Shown: positions 12,090-24,400 of the stretch, in pieces
Numbering within the stretch: position 1 is the first letter of the stretch
How the letters are laid out: each line of letters begins with the position of its first letter
NCBI GenBank assembly: GCA_009733575.1
Contig: ML769624.1
Location: forward strand, 40,482-104,481
Length of the DNA: 64,000 bases
DNA from: Gymnopus androsaceus JB14
Taxonomy: Eukaryota; Basidiomycota; Agaricomycetes; Agaricales; Omphalotaceae
Reading direction: 5' to 3'
Translations under genes and position numbers: made by a program
Notes under the pieces: generated by a model
The model's input: the letters and a program-made list of their open reading frames with translations, nothing else
Database searches by the model: none
What the model was told of the DNA's origin: nothing

Positions 12090-13223
12090 CTATCTATCTT
12101 CACTATACCATAGTAGACCTGTGCCTGATCCAGCAATTGTCAGCTTGTACGCTGAGGGAAACCTTTCCTGTAGGTCTGAAGCCATATTGTCTAGTTCAGG
12201 AGTTGCTACATTAAAGAGTGGTGCCGTTTGTTTGTTATCTAATGTCAAGGGCTCTATGGTCAACATTGGTTGTTGGGGGGTGGATGAGTTGGAGGCAGAA
12301 TGTATTACGATGGCATTTTCGAAGTCATGACAAAGATCCCATTTCAATCTTATATCATCAAAGCGATGATTCTCAGGTGCGAAATCAGCCCAGATTATGT
12401 CTTTGTATCCTTTTGGCATCTTCTCTCATCTGTAAAACCCTGGGAATAGTGTTAAATTCCACACCCAGCTAATGATACCTGAAGTAGTAGAAGGATACGT
12501 GGCATTCTTGCGGATTATTGCAGCATGGTCCTCTTAGTTTCTGCGCTGGATCTTGCTTTCTATCCACTTGTACTCTGCCGACCATTGTGTGCGTCTTTCA
12601 AAAAACGCTGACATCTCTTCACCATCTGGCTGTCCACTCCCTATTTCCACAGGTGGATAGTGTGAAAGTTGAAGGCCATCATGATTGGATGTGAACCTGA
12701 GCGCAGGTAGTTGACTATGCACTCGGTCAATCCAAGGGAGTCTTTCTTTTGGAGGTATGTGTCTCCCATATATCTGTTTTGTGTTGATTTGGCGATCAGG
12801 GAATGTATGGATGCTTCTAGACTTTTTCTGATGTCTGAGTGCGATGACCTGTTCTTCAGATGGAGTTTCGATGTTGATCATTGTTGGGTATTGTCTAATA
12901 TCAAAGACTTCGCCCCAGTGGAGAAGAATGATGCAATTTGGGTCAAACTCTTGGATAAAAGGAATTGAATGGATAAAGCTGCAAGATTTCATGTCAATAA
13001 CTCTGCCGACATGTTTGGTCTTTACCAGTAGAGTAGAAATAAACATCCATACCCATTCCTCCTGGTATCTGCTCTTCTTTGCTATGTATTGAATCCATGC
13101 AGTTTGAGACACCTCCATCAATGTAGACAATTCTGGGACCCAACAGGCCTTACATGACAATGCGTAATAAGTAAGTGTGGCGATGAGGGGAATGAATGTG
13201 TATTTGGATCTAATGGCAGCCAT
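12090..13223 (-). pseudogene. Agaricomycete-type protein of unknown function, copy A (C-terminus deleted)
   Basis: Minus strand from the ATG at 13223: MAAIRSKYTFIPLIATLTYY, a TAWIQYIAKKSRYQEEWVW segment, FIHSIPFIQEFDPNCIILLH, a basic linker, PPVEIGSGQPDGEEMSAFFE and EYKWIESKIQRRN, then a stop. After a probable short intron near 12470 it continues KMPKGYKDIIWADFAPEN and WDLCHDF. The block FIHSIPFxxQFDPNCIILLHWG is a signature of a large family of uncharacterised mushroom proteins that I recall from many genomes. Both copies A and B carry a stop right after QRRN/PRRN, so inactivation may predate the duplication. The last third of the family protein, present in copy B, is deleted here. Confidence 0.6.
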
Positions 13224-13514
13224 ACGTGCTAGTTCTGTCGTGGCGAAGGCTTTCCTATACAGTTAAAGATCAGTCTATTATACAAGACCACCTACTTATA
13301 CAAACATTTTCTACATGTAGAAAGCCACCAAAAATGTGGGGTTGATTTAGGACAACTGAATATCATTCCAGGACATCAAATTTTGGTTCCATGGATTCAA
13401 TGTTTTGAAGATCTTATATGCGATTGGAAATGAAAGAAGGGAAAAAAAACCCCCATTATTTGAAATTTGTCTATGCTACAGGTTCGGTCTAAACAATGCC
13501 TGCATTATCATCAA

Positions 13515-14361
13515 TCTTCTGATGATAGCCATAGGTGGTATCCATGTACCAATATTCATAAATAGATATTCAATTTCAGGGATGTCAGGTAGGTCATCTG
13601 GCCAGTCCCTTGGACAACCTCTCAGAAAGCTAGGGTGGAATCCTGACAACCTGCTTTGAGCACTTGTAAGGAAATCTGCAAGTGACGTTTCTTATTAAGC
13701 TGGAGGCTAGTGGTCTAGTAATGGCATATGCCAGTATGGAAGTCCCTTCCACCAAGGCGGCCTCTCGCAAATGATTGGCCAGCCATCCCCATGCTCATAT
13801 GGTTCAATGTTGGAAGAAGAATAAAATTCTTCCAACATTTTATCCTGTGCAACCCTTTTGCACATTGTTAGTTACAATGTGCTATCAGATTTCAAAATTT
13901 GTGATACATTTGGACCCATTTTATGTATCCATCTTTATCTTCCATCTGATCACAACTTTTCCAAAGGAAACTCCAGTGGTTTGCATCAATTGTTTTTGCA
14001 ATTGCTGCTCTGAAAGCAATGAAGAAGTCTAAGACTGTAACTCCTTTTGGGTTTTACACTGTGAAGTCTTGCCATACAACACGTTTCATGATCTGTACTT
14101 CAATGTAGTTGTTGGGATGGACGTGATATGATGGTATGCCACAGGGGGGTGCTGTGCAAGATAGATCAGCATACTTTCTGACCAATGTGATGTGGACTTC
14201 CAGCGGTCTTCAAACCAGGGAAAAGGCTCTGCGATGATGTCTATCCTTGGGTGTTCTGGACCATTGGGATGTTGTATAGTGGTATGTGGTTGATTTTTGT
14301 TGTTTGGCTGATATTGAATACAGATCTTGTCATGACATTGGTGGTTGTGAATTAGACTCAA
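13515..14361 (-). pseudogene. Decayed minus-strand ORF of unknown function, copy B
   Basis: This is the paralogue of the copy A fragment at 10308-10938. The 92-codon block 14361-14086 (SLIHNHQCHDKICIQYQPNN..., GPEHPRIDIIAEPFPWFE) is longer than in copy A, and a second block near 13600 gives PDDLPDIPEIEYLFMNIG. Several stops lie between them. No function can be inferred. Confidence 0.35.
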
Positions 14362-17039
14362 TAGTTCTTTGAATGGTAGGACATTGTCAATGGTGCTGCC
14401 AAAGGAATATTGACAAATACTTGTTTTGTATTTATCATCCCTTTAAAAGTGTTGATGTTATCTATTAATGTAGCGAGATTAGTGAAGACATACTCTGATT
14501 TGTTGCTCATGAGTTAACAATGGTCAATATTGTATTTGGGAGATGATGAGTGTATTGTTCATCTTATTGCTTTCGACATTCGGTTTTATATTCCGTATTT
14601 AAGTCACATGTCTACTGTCACGTAGCTCACATAATCAATTTATTGAAATTTGTTGAAGGTGTGAAATTAATTAACATTGAAATTAATCAAGCTTATTGTT
14701 GCACAGGAAAAAAAATAAAAAAGATATATGATCAATAAGTGTTCCTGCTCAGATTCAATCCCAAATGGATTTCTATAATGCTTGATATATGATATTGGTA
14801 TGGCATGATACATTATACCACTAAACCATGGCACTTTGTATTGTGGTGTAATTTGTTTTATAAGTCCTAAAGATGTATATGTATTATAATCAAAAAATGC
14901 AATTGTTCTTATAAGTACATGTGTCTATCTTCCTTATATAAATGTAAGATTATGAGTTATTTGAAAGATGTAGAATTTATAGCATTCTTTCTTCAAGGTT
15001 CTGAGTATGTCATGAATGTAAAATTTTGTGCATCGCTCCAACTTCCATGTACATGTTTGTCTCCCATAAACTTAGTGGTTACTATTTTTTGCAGAGTCAG
15101 GAGATTTGACAGGATTTTGCAGGATTTTCATAAACTTTGAGATATATTCAGTATAGTCCTTGCTATTTGTAGGTAGTCATATTATTAAAGTACAGGGTCT
15201 ATATATTGTTGTGAAATATTTTCAAAATTTGTTCTAAAAGGTTTGATTACTTTAAAAATCCTGAAATTGTTCCTATGGGTTTTCCAAGTCTTGCATTCCT
15301 GATGCTCCTTATGTCTCTCCATTTCTTTCTTAGCCCATGCCACCCCAGTATCTGTTTTGAAACCCAAGTTCGGTCCAATCTCTTCCCAATCCTGGAGCTT
15401 CAGCCACCATCCATTTAAAGCATAACAATCTTGGGTCCTTGGTTTTTTATTTGGCGGTATATTGGAACCTTCAGTCTGTGGAACCTTCAACTCTTCAATG
15501 ATTTCTCCAGGTTCAACAAAGCCTTGATATTGAATTGTCATTATGAAAGCAATGGATGATTTCAGGTTAACTTATGAATACTTGTTCTCAAATATCCAAA
15601 TAATACAATCTCATCCTCAAAGGATAGATTGTCATCATAATATGCCAATTCTTCCTCCCCTTGTAAACAAATTCCCAGTTGGAATACATCTTGAGAAGGA
15701 CCTTCAAATATCTTCTCTAAGATCACTGCTTTGTTCAAGGTGAACATCATAAGTAGAGCTGCTAACCCCCCACAAAGTGAGGCTGCTCTACCATGTTCGC
15801 TCCGAAGGAAAGAATTTCATGAATGTATATAACCAAGGTATTCCTCCTTGGTGAACTTCTCCCATGGTGGATGCCATGGCAATAACTCTATCTCTTTCTC
15901 CCTAGACATTTGCAATGAGGACACAGATAGGTTCCTCTTTCAAGGTCCCTTGATTGCCAGGTAAAATGGACAGAATTCTGTGACCAGGTTGGTAATTACG
16001 GCTTGAATTGAATAGTTGCCATTAATCCAAGTCAACAATGCTACAAGTATGACTATTTGAGCATCCAGTATGATAAGTGTAAGCTTTTGGTCCTGCTGTG
16101 GATCCAGGATATAATGGATGGTGCCATTGAGAATCTCCTTCCGAACACCTAGTGACCTGATGACTGTCTGGAATTGCTCTCGCTCATCCAATGGAAGCCA
16201 GATCTTTGATGGTATCTCAGCAATCGTCTTTGCTTCATTCATGATACCGAAAAAATCTTGGAGCACTTTTATTGGTACTGCAAGGTTTTCAACGGTTGTG
16301 CGCTCTGACCACAGAGGATCCTGGTTTCACAAAGTTGCATGGGTTTCTGTATGGCGAAGTAATGATTGATAGGGCTATCTATCTTTACCATACCATAGTA
16401 AACTTGTGCCTGATCCATTGCAATGGTCAGCTCGTATGCTAAGGGCAACATTTCCTGTAGGTCTGAAGCCATATTGTCTAGTTCAGGAGTTGCTACATCA
16501 AAGAGTGGTGCTGTTTGCTCGTTGTCTAATGTCAACGGCTCCATGGTCAATGTTGGTTGTTGGGGGGTGGATGAGTTGGAGTCAGAATGTATTATGATGA
16601 CATTTTGGAAGTCATGACAAAGACCCCATTCCAATCTTATATCATCAAAGCAACAATTCTCAGGTCCAAAATCAGCCCAGATTATGTCTTCATATCCCTT
16701 TGGCATCTTCTCTCATCTGTAAAACCTTGGGAATAGTGTTAAATTCCATACCCAGATGGTGATAACTGAAGTGGCAGAAGGATGTGGGCTTCTTGCGGAT
16801 TAATGCAGCATGCTCTCAATTTCTGCGCGGAATCTTGCTTTCTGTCTGCTTGTACTCTGCCAACCATTGTACATGTCTTTCAAAAAATGCTGGCATCCCT
16901 TCACCATCTAGCTGTCCACTCCCTATTTCCACAGCACTTCAGGCTACCACTAAATATGACCTAGTTAGGATAGAAAAATGATGTACCTAAACTATCCTAA
17001 GAGGTCCCTTTTTCTGGCATTCTGCCCACCCATTATTTT

Positions 17040-17745
17040 CATGGGGCAGCTGCCCAAATTCACCAAGGCAGCTGCCCACCCCAGCCAACTTGACTGAAAA
17101 CCACTGCCCTGCCCAACTTGTCACAGGTCACAGGTGTCCGGGGTCCTTCTGGGCAGCTGCCTGGTGTTTTTTTTTTGGATTTTGCCATGGGTTCCCTAAC
17201 ACTACTTTCCATGCAGTTCTGCATGGATATGATTGGTACGCCTGCTCCAATTGCTGCTACACTAATACAGCTCTAGGGCAGCTGCCTCTACATATTCCCC
17301 CTTTTTATCCATTGGCATTTTTACATGCTCGCCATATGAGGTGGGGGGTCCACCTCAGATAGGTCTATTTACATAGTACACCTGGGCAGCTGCCCACCCA
17401 GATTTGAAAGATTAAAACAAAATAGATATTCAAACTTATATAGTATTAAACCACTCTCTCCTTATGACATGCTACAAAATTTAGGATACATACATAAGTA
17501 TGTAATAATCTAACTATTAAGTAGTGGAAATAATTGATTTAAGTTGTAGTTATGATTAGGGAGCTGCCCACCCAATCAAAGCTTCAAAAAAATACATACA
17601 TAGTAAGCACTTAAACACATTGTTTCTGTTACAGAGTAAGATTATTAAGCTATACATACATCTGGGCAGCTGCTCACCTCTCATTCAAGTGAGGGCAGCT
17701 GCCCACCTCTCCTTCAAGTGAGGGCAGCTGCCCACCCAGTTTTTC
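17040..17745. repeat. Left subterminal array of GGGCAGCTGCCC palindromes
   Basis: About nine copies of the 12-bp palindrome or one-mismatch variants occur at irregular spacing (near 17045, 17066, 17150, 17276, 17384, 17560, 17665, 17694 and 17722), usually followed by ACC. The position just inside the TIR is that expected for transposase-binding sites. The role is inferred. Confidence 0.75.
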
Positions 17746-18189
17746 ACCACTTGGAGATTCACTTTAATCTTTAGACTTATACATTTCACTTATAACTGCA
17801 TAGCATACATGAGTACATGGGCATACATGATAGATAGATAGATGTAACTAATGATGAAGGTACAATATGCGAAAAGTAATTAATCACCACTCTTACATTT
17901 CGGGAGTTTCACTATAGGTCTTGAGAGTTGTGCTATGACTCTTGCGGCATCCTCATCACGCTTCCATTTCCTTCCTTGCCCACCCACTACCTTGCTTTGG
18001 TCCGCAATGTTCTTCTCCTTACCATGCTTCTTCCCATGCTCCCTATTAAGCCATGCTTGCTTTCTTGGCTGTTCCTCGTTTTCATCTGTCTCCTGCATCT
18101 CAACACATGCCTTTCGCACAAAGCCTACCTTGTCCCTCCCCTTCCCTGCAATCTTCTTTGGGAGCCGCGTAGGCACTGAATCGGAGTCA

Positions 18190-18745
18190 ACCTCCATGTC
18201 TCGACGAGGTCCCACAGTCTTCTTCTTCTTTGTGGGCTCTGCAGGGGCTGAGTCGGAATTGTGCTCCGCGTCTCAATGAGGTGCTAAAGTCTTCTTCTTC
18301 TTCACAGGCTCTGCAGGGACTGAGTCGGAATCGTGATCCGCATCTCAACGAGGTGCCACAGTCTTCTTCTTCTTCACGGCTCTGCAGGCTGAGTCGGAAT
18401 TTCTCTCTGCTCTGCAGTCGGAATTGTGCTCCGCGCTCAACGAGGTGCCACAGTCTTCTTCTTCTTTGTGGGCTCTGCAGGGGCTGAGTTGGAATTGTGC
18501 TCCGCATCTTGATGAGGTGCTAAAGTCTTCTTCTTCTTCACGGGCTCTGCAGGGGCTGAGTCGGAATCGTGATCCGCGTCTCAACGAGGTGCCACAGTCT
18601 TCTTCTTCTTCGCGGGCTCCGCAGGGCTGAGTCGGAATTGTGCTCCGCGTCTCAACAAGGTGCCACAGTCTTCTTCCTTCTTGTGGGCTCCACAGGGGCT
18701 GAGTCGGAATCATGCTCCGTGTCTCAACAAGGTGCTACAGTCTTC
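18190..18745 (-). repeat. Coding minisatellite, ~75-bp units
   Basis: About seven tandem units of TCTTCTTCTTC plus ACGGGCTCTGCAGGGGCTGA and TCGGAATTGTGCTCCGCGTC occur here. On the minus strand they encode repeats of KKKKTVAP, D-A-E-H-D/N-S-D-S-A and PAEP. The units have drifted and lost frame in places. Confidence 0.75.
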
Positions 18746-18900
18746 TTTTTCTGGCGCACAGCAGCAACAGAAGTGTCAGAATCGGACTCTCCCTCCTGCA
18801 CTCGCTCCCAACGAACTGCAATGCTCCTGCCCACCTTTGTCTTGCAAGACTTGCGAGGCGCATCCGGTTCCGAGTCACTGTCTTCCTTCTCTGAGAACTC

Positions 18901-19843
18901 GGAAAAATCTATTCAGCAACCCCCTTTCTCCGAGAAACCCCGGGTTCCTCGGGAAATCCTCTCGAAAAAGTGACTTGAGGGTTTCTCTGATGACTGGCCG
19001 AAACAGGCGCCCACTGAGAAGCGCCCGTGTGTCGACTTGAAAGAAAAACCACTATTTTAATAGATTTCGAGCTTTTTAATAGAAAGCTCAAGACCTCCAA
19101 CGTTCGGATTCACAACTGCACAATCCAGCTTTGATCACTTGTCTAGCACCACAACTCACAGTTGCGTGCGTGCTGCAAATACAGGGTGGAGGTGCAAGAA
19201 AAGGCAATTCGGGCATGCAATACATCATACCTGAGGGAGTTGACAAAAACATGGAGTGTGGGAGATATGCGTGCTCATTGTCTTGTGCTTCATGGTAAAT
19301 GATAATGTATTTGCATCTCATGTAGTTATAAAGCCAATCAAATGTGGAATGGAATTCCTTGCTAGAGGTGATACATACAGCATGCGCAGCAATAACCAGT
19401 AACTCAAATTCGAAATCTGAGCAATGGCTAATGATGCTAACTGACAAATGCCTGGCCATAGAGGGGCTTGGCAGCCTATACATATGCAGAAGATGTAATG
19501 CAGGAAGACATGGCGCTGAGAGAGTGCAAGACACTGAGATTTGAAAGAGCTTGCTTACTTTCATTAGGACAACGTTAAGTAGAAGAACACTGAAACACAC
19601 CTTTGGATTCAATTCTACCAGTTCGCTACCTTGATTTGGCTACAAAGGTTTGAGGGGCGGCAACAGAAATTAGCATTAGTTGGGCCATTCAAGGTGGAGA
19701 CTGTCACGATCGTTGGAGTTCGTTGGAGACCACCGGCCGGTGATGGTGTTACTAAGCCGAGCCAGCACCTGGGTTCCTCAATAGTCAGGGTTTCTCGGAG
19801 GGGGGGTTTCTCTTAGAAAGGGGGTTTCCCAATAGATTTTTCC
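18901..19843. mobile_element. 943-bp GGAxxATC-type TIR element nested in the 8.5-kb transposon
   Basis: It starts GGAAAAATCTATTCAGCAAC and ends with the near reverse complement (GGGTTTCCCAATAG then ATTTTTCC). TGAGAACTC flanks it at 18892-18900 and 19844-19852, a 9-bp match (8 bp plus one, or 9). It interrupts a tandemly duplicated coding module of the cargo gene (CTCCCTCCTGCACTC on both sides). The ends resemble those at 641, 25725 and 30076. The longest internal ORF (minus, 19612-19088, 174 codons) resembles no known protein. Confidence 0.75.
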
Positions 19844-22800
19844 TGAGAACTCTCCCTCCTGCACTCACTCCCCACAAACTGCAATGCTCTTGCCCACCTT
19901 TGTCTTGCGAGACTCACGAGGTGCATCCGATTGCGAGTCACTGTCTTTCTTGTCTGAATCCTCTCTACCAACTGTCTTGGTGCTTTGTGCTCTCACGTAT
20001 TCGACATACTTTTTGGAATGAAGAACTTTTGTCAGCACCAGAGGTTCTTCATCACCCCTCGGCTGCTGCGTAACAATCCCAATGTTGGCTCTATCTGCCA
20101 CACTTAGAGCTATCTCATCTAAATCAATGAAGCAAGATTAGTACTGTTAACCAAGCAAGAACCTAAACAAATCAACTGACTTTCATCCCACGGGACAAAT
20201 CAAATGAGATCCTCTTCAAGCAACACCGTACGTTTTCTCATACTCCCCTCGTTACTGTCATCATCATATAAAGGCGCCATACCCTTGTCCTCATCCTCTA
20301 CTGCTTCCCGCCTCGTCTCTCTAGCTTCCTGTTGCCAAAACTGAACTCGATCACCCATTATTGTCTTCAGATAATTTTTTTCCAATCCCTGAGACTGCTT
20401 GAAGACCACCGGGTGCACCAATTGCTTTTAGTCCCCGGGGATAGTTGACGAGTTTGATTTTCTCCTGGTAGCACATATCTGCGAAGGTGGACCCCCATTT
20501 CATCTGTGTAATGTTGCTGTTGGGGCACAACGTCTCTGAAATCCATAAGAACCATCAGTGAGGGAGGAACAAGTACAACTGAACAAGACTACTCATGTAA
20601 ATCATGGATCCATATGTCTTTAACTAGAGTGCGTAAAGTGCCCTTATTGGTCTTATCATCCAAGCACTTGTTAATAATTTATTGCTTGTGCAGATCAAGC
20701 AATGCACCTTGCTTTGTGTGCATAAGCTGCACATGTATCATTGTGCCATAGTCAACACATCAATCCTTCATCTGCAATGGCTTATCTTCCTTCATACCAA
20801 GGTAGTAGGGATCTGATCCAAAAGCGACTGCTTGCGCAGAAACTCCATCAACTATCCACCCAAAAACACAAGACCAGACTTGGCGACCCTATAAACGGAT
20901 AATGTGTTGATCAGTTAAATGAGCCTGCAGTAAGAGAACATTGAAACTTACGCAATTGTTGAAAGGTCCCGCGATCTTAACTAGCTGCTTCTCGGAAACA
21001 CCCTCCAAACATTTCTGAGCTGTTTGGCTGGCAATTGTAGTCGAATACCACTCCAGAATCTCCGAGAATTCCTCTTCAACATCATCCACCCTGTTGCACT
21101 TCTTATGATAGGCCACTCAAATCCTTTTCTTCAAATTGGCTGCTGACTTGTCCTGGCCCTTCATCATTCCCAGTCCATCGGGATGCATTGCATGTGCCTG
21201 GAATGCATTCCAGGGATTCAGCGCTCTGGTATCCAAGACGGTATCTCCTACAGCTAACAGAATTGCAGCGAATGTCTTGCCTTCTCTGTCTGCCAAGACT
21301 TGCAGGTTGTCGTGATACTTTTGATGAATGCCTTGTGCTTGAGCAATCGCCGACCTTGACAAATGTCCACCCTTATTCTTTGAATCCCCCTCTTCCCCCT
21401 CTTCATCATCATTGTTGTCATTATTGGAGTTAGTTACAACAGGGGCAGGCACTTTCTTCTTTGGAAGAGCATGGGCGTTCTGTGAAGGTTGACTAGTTGG
21501 AACAGCAACAAGTTTGGTCATCTTACTGCATGATTTATCTCGAGGATTCCCATTAGCGGGAGGTGCAGGACGAGGTGATTCTCTTGGGGATTAGCTGCTT
21601 TCCTCGACCCAGTAGGCACCGTCGCAGAAGCCCGAGATTTTTGGGAAGGAAGGGGTGCAGGTACTTTCTTGCTAGCAAGCAGAGCTTGTTTCATCATGCC
21701 ATTCTTGCTTTCATAATCCTATCCATCTCCTGGTCAGGTTTGTTGGGGAGAGTAGGTGGTCGAGATGGAGTGGGATGCGTTTCCTTCAGTCCCTCACAAG
21801 ACTTGTCCACTTGATGATGGAGACGGTCAGCTTCAAGTTCTACCTGATCCTGCTCCTGCTCCAGCTCATCCTGCTCTTCATCTTCCTCCTCCTCCTCCAC
21901 CTCCTGCTCTTCGTCTTCCTCCTCCTCCACCCCCTGCTCTTCATCTTACTCCTCCTCCTCCTCCTCCACGTCCCCCAATGTACTCCAACCTGATGCAACT
22001 TTGTATCCTGCAGATGGGCACGGAGAGGAAGGTGGAACGCTCGAAGATGCAAGCCCGCCGGTTCAATATGGCTGATGGATCGGACTGGGGGATGGTTCTT
22101 TGCCATCCAAAGGTAGCAGCAAATCCTTGAACAAACGTACAAGGCTTTCCGGTGTGTCAGGAACCACCTCCTCCCGAGTGACTGCAGCGAACCGAGATAG
22201 AAACACTTTCTTTGTTTCTAGGGTAAGCACTTTCCTAGTCTCCTGGGACACCATTGATGTCTCCAGTGCCTCGAGGTATTCCGACATCCTTTTATCAGCA
22301 GCTTGCACTGTGCCAGCGTCCATAGCGGAGGCCATAGACATCTCCTGGTATAGCTCTGCATCCCAAATTCCTGTCCTGATGCTAGGAGGATCAGCTTTGG
22401 GAGTGTCTGGCTTGGTAGGAGTACAGGGAGGTGATTCAGGAGGAAAGAAAGATTGCACGTGAGGGGCTAGATTTGATGGAACGTTGGATGGAGGGCATGA
22501 AGCGGAATCCTCTTGGTGAAAAGAGAGCTTAAAGGTCATTTTGCATCCTTTGCCTTTGCGGAATGTAAATATTATTTCACAACTTATTAAGAGTTGATCT
22601 TACCACGTGTCTTTCCTTTTGCAGCCTTTAACCTGGGGAGGACTGACAGGGGGAGCTCTGCAATTGCTGCATCGATTTCATCACCAAGAGCCTCTGTGCC
22701 TCCGGTTCTCCAGGTCCAGACCCATGATTCTCCCAAAAACCGGATGCAACTGCGCCTCAATGGAATTGTCGATCTTATTGAGGAATTCATCAACTTTACC

Positions 22801-23588
22801 TGCGGGCACCTCCTTGTCATCTTCAAAGTATCGTTTGAGAAGAGCCCAGCCCTCTCTCCAAATGTCATTGTTTACCAAAGTCAACGTTGGTGCAGCAGGC
22901 GGAACATTGATAGTGTCCTGAGGACGTTTTTTGACACTGCACACTGAATCACAACTGATCCATTGGATATTTGCTGCTATGCATGTATGTGCAGTGAGTA
23001 TTCACCCTGATAAGATTGGTTTTTCATGGTTGGTGGTCAATGAGTGAGTGGGTTACGGCGGAAAAATAACTGAGAAATGCGTGAGTATAAGTTCAACCAA
23101 CGAGTACAGTCAGGGCTTACCTAGCTTGATGAACAATGGAATATTATCATCAAGCAATCGTGATAACGACTCATGCGGCCCATTTCTGGAAACTCATTGT
23201 CTCCCATTCGTAGTTTAAGGTCATTGCAGGACCAACGGCACCTTGGAGAGCAGGCCTCATTAGGGTTCCAAGCGGTCCACCAATGTCACCTATTGTTTTC
23301 CTAAAACAGCGTTGTTGTGTCAGCTTTGACCTTCCTTTTTGGTTTAATTTCACTCAATTTTTTCATCTATATACATGTTGTTAATCTGGACGCACCAGAG
23401 GCGTGTTTGATGGAGGATAGTAAGCTACATATATATACAGTTGGCTAAACTACTAACTGACTAACTACAGCATGGTAAATAACAATCTTCATAGGTAGAT
23501 ACAACATCGAAAAAGCAAGATATAAGGAAACAAGATATAAGGTAGATTGTACAATGGAAGCGATGGAAGGAGCGTTATTGATCCTGCC

Positions 23589-24224
23589 TCAGACGTTCAG
23601 AAGTCTTCGGCTGGAAACCGGTGAATCAAGTTTGAGGTAGCTGCGGAATTCATGGATTTGGTTTTCGCAGCCACCCAGCATCGAGACGGATGCCCACCTA
23701 AAATAACCATACTTGGGATACCATCCGACCATAGATAACACAAAAGAACGTACGTGGAGTATACTTTCCCCGTATCTCGGTCCTTATACTGAGGATACCC
23801 TTAGAGACTGCCTTCAATCATGCGTGCGAAAAAGCAACTCACCCGAATGAGAAACTGCTAGATGAGAAAATCAGTTAGTATGGTTATTGTGAGATTCGGA
23901 CAAGCGTAGCGTACTGTAGTGCCACTTTTGGCTCTTTCTCCAACAATTTGTTCTATATTAAATAGCACCGTCAGCTCAATTCAAATGTTAGGAATACAAA
24001 ACACACCGATTTGATACTTATATTTATACTTTGCAATGCAGTGAGGCAACCAACAAGGGACATTGACTAAAAGAATCATGTGAGAGCTACGATGTGAAGG
24101 CAGAAAACTTACTGCGACAATCTACCAGTGAGGCCCAGTCAGGATTATATTGCAAATAGGCCGGGATCGACTTGTAGGCAACACACTCCTTCTCCACCAA
24201 CACCAACGGAAGAGCAGGACCCAT
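23589..24224 (-). CDS. Small chromodomain protein, six short exons, intact; transposon cargo
   Basis: Splicing 24224-24113, 24066-24007, 23952-23915, 23857-23843, 23788-23754 and 23697-23589 gives 122 codons with no stop. The five introns are GT-AG (e.g. gtaagt, gtgagt donors; ACTAAC branch site in intron 3). The N-terminal half contains MGPALPLVLVEKECVAYKS and YLQYNPDWASLVDC. The C-terminal half contains QIEQIVGERAKSGTTQFLIR, then YKDRDTGKVYSTWASVSML and GCENQIHEF. The second half follows chromodomain layout: EIVxER, a GxxQFLIRYKD beta core (family YLVKWKG), an STW turn and an acidic ENQIHEF helix. Two of the three aromatic-cage positions look conserved (Y of IRYKD, W of STW). It lies 1.25 kb inside the right end of the 8.5-kb transposon and is the only open gene there. 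The start is the first in-frame Met after an upstream stop. A longer N-terminus on an upstream exon is possible. Confidence 0.72.
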
Positions 24225-24353
24225 ATCAAAAACACGCTTGGAGGGTGAGAAAGAATAAGTTATTGAGGAGCCAGCATCGGGCAGTGAAGGCGCGGTCAGC
24301 GCTGCTGCAGAGGGAGGCGCAGTGACAATGATGAGGGTTGGGAAAGAGAGACG

Positions 24354-24400
24354 AAATGATGACTAAGCATCTCGAGCAGTGCAATGCTTAGTCATCATTT
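24354..24400. repeat. Perfect 17-bp stem-loop
   Basis: AAATGATGACTAAGCAT and ATGCTTAGTCATCATTT flank a 13-base loop (CTCGAGCAGTGCA). It sits about 130 bp upstream of the chromodomain gene start, between the gene and the right subterminal array. It could be a remnant of a tiny inverted-repeat insertion, or a structured 5' leader or regulatory site. No function can be assigned. Confidence 0.7.

Larger units (their letters stand above)
10235..13400. repeat. Segmental duplication, copy A
   Basis: This stretch repeats, in the same orientation, the sequence starting near 13495. Matching landmarks are 10245/13515 (CATAGGTGGTATCCA), 10800-10990/14215-14410, 11450-11880/14540-14990 and 11930-12530/16230-16790. 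Copy A lacks the ~1.2 kb that copy B holds at about 15030-16235, which carries the C-terminal part of the duplicated gene. Both copies diverge by scattered substitutions and small indels. Confidence 0.8.
17880..23353 (-). pseudogene. Large decayed gene with Lys/Asp/Ser repeats, transposon cargo
   Basis: Minus-strand pieces form a plausible multi-exon gene: TIGDIGGPLGTLMRPALQ (23353-23171), WREGWALLKRYFEDDKEVPA and, after a frameshift, GDEIDAAIAELPLSVLPR (22944-22587), a Pro/Ser-rich piece with WDAELYQEMSMASAMDAG (22539-22063), a poly-Glu tract (~21930-21830), PKKKVPAPVVTNSN and ALNPWNAFQAHA (21521-21117), a TGA stop, CNRVDDVEEEFSEILEWYST with KQLVKIAGPFNNC, then FGWIVDGVSAQAVAFGSDPY with two more stops, KWGSTFADMCYQEKIKLVNY (~20500), DSQSDAPRESRKTKVGKSIA (20101-19865), and a KKKKTVAP-containing repeat tail to 17880. 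The WxxxF...LVNYPxGL block recalls uncharacterised mushroom proteins. At least three nonsense codons, one frameshift and the insertion at 18901 inactivate it. Function unknown. Confidence 0.5.

Noticed and set aside
12711..13092. Plus-strand ORFs of 82-85 aa (and counterparts at 25542-26087, 26522-26775)
   Set aside because: They are antisense shadows of the duplicated minus-strand orphan gene.
18230..18973. Plus-strand ORFs of 60-134 aa rich in SSSS and repeats
   Set aside because: They are shadows of the minus-strand coding minisatellite (TCTTCTTCTTC units).
19088..19612. 174-aa minus-strand ORF inside the 943-bp TIR element
   Set aside because: The composition is unlike a protein domain, there is no family resemblance, and it is flanked by non-coding element ends. 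It is kept only as a note under that element.
21756..22130. Plus-strand Pro-rich ORF
   Set aside because: It is the complement of a poly-Glu (GAG) tract and neighbouring exon of the minus-strand cargo gene.
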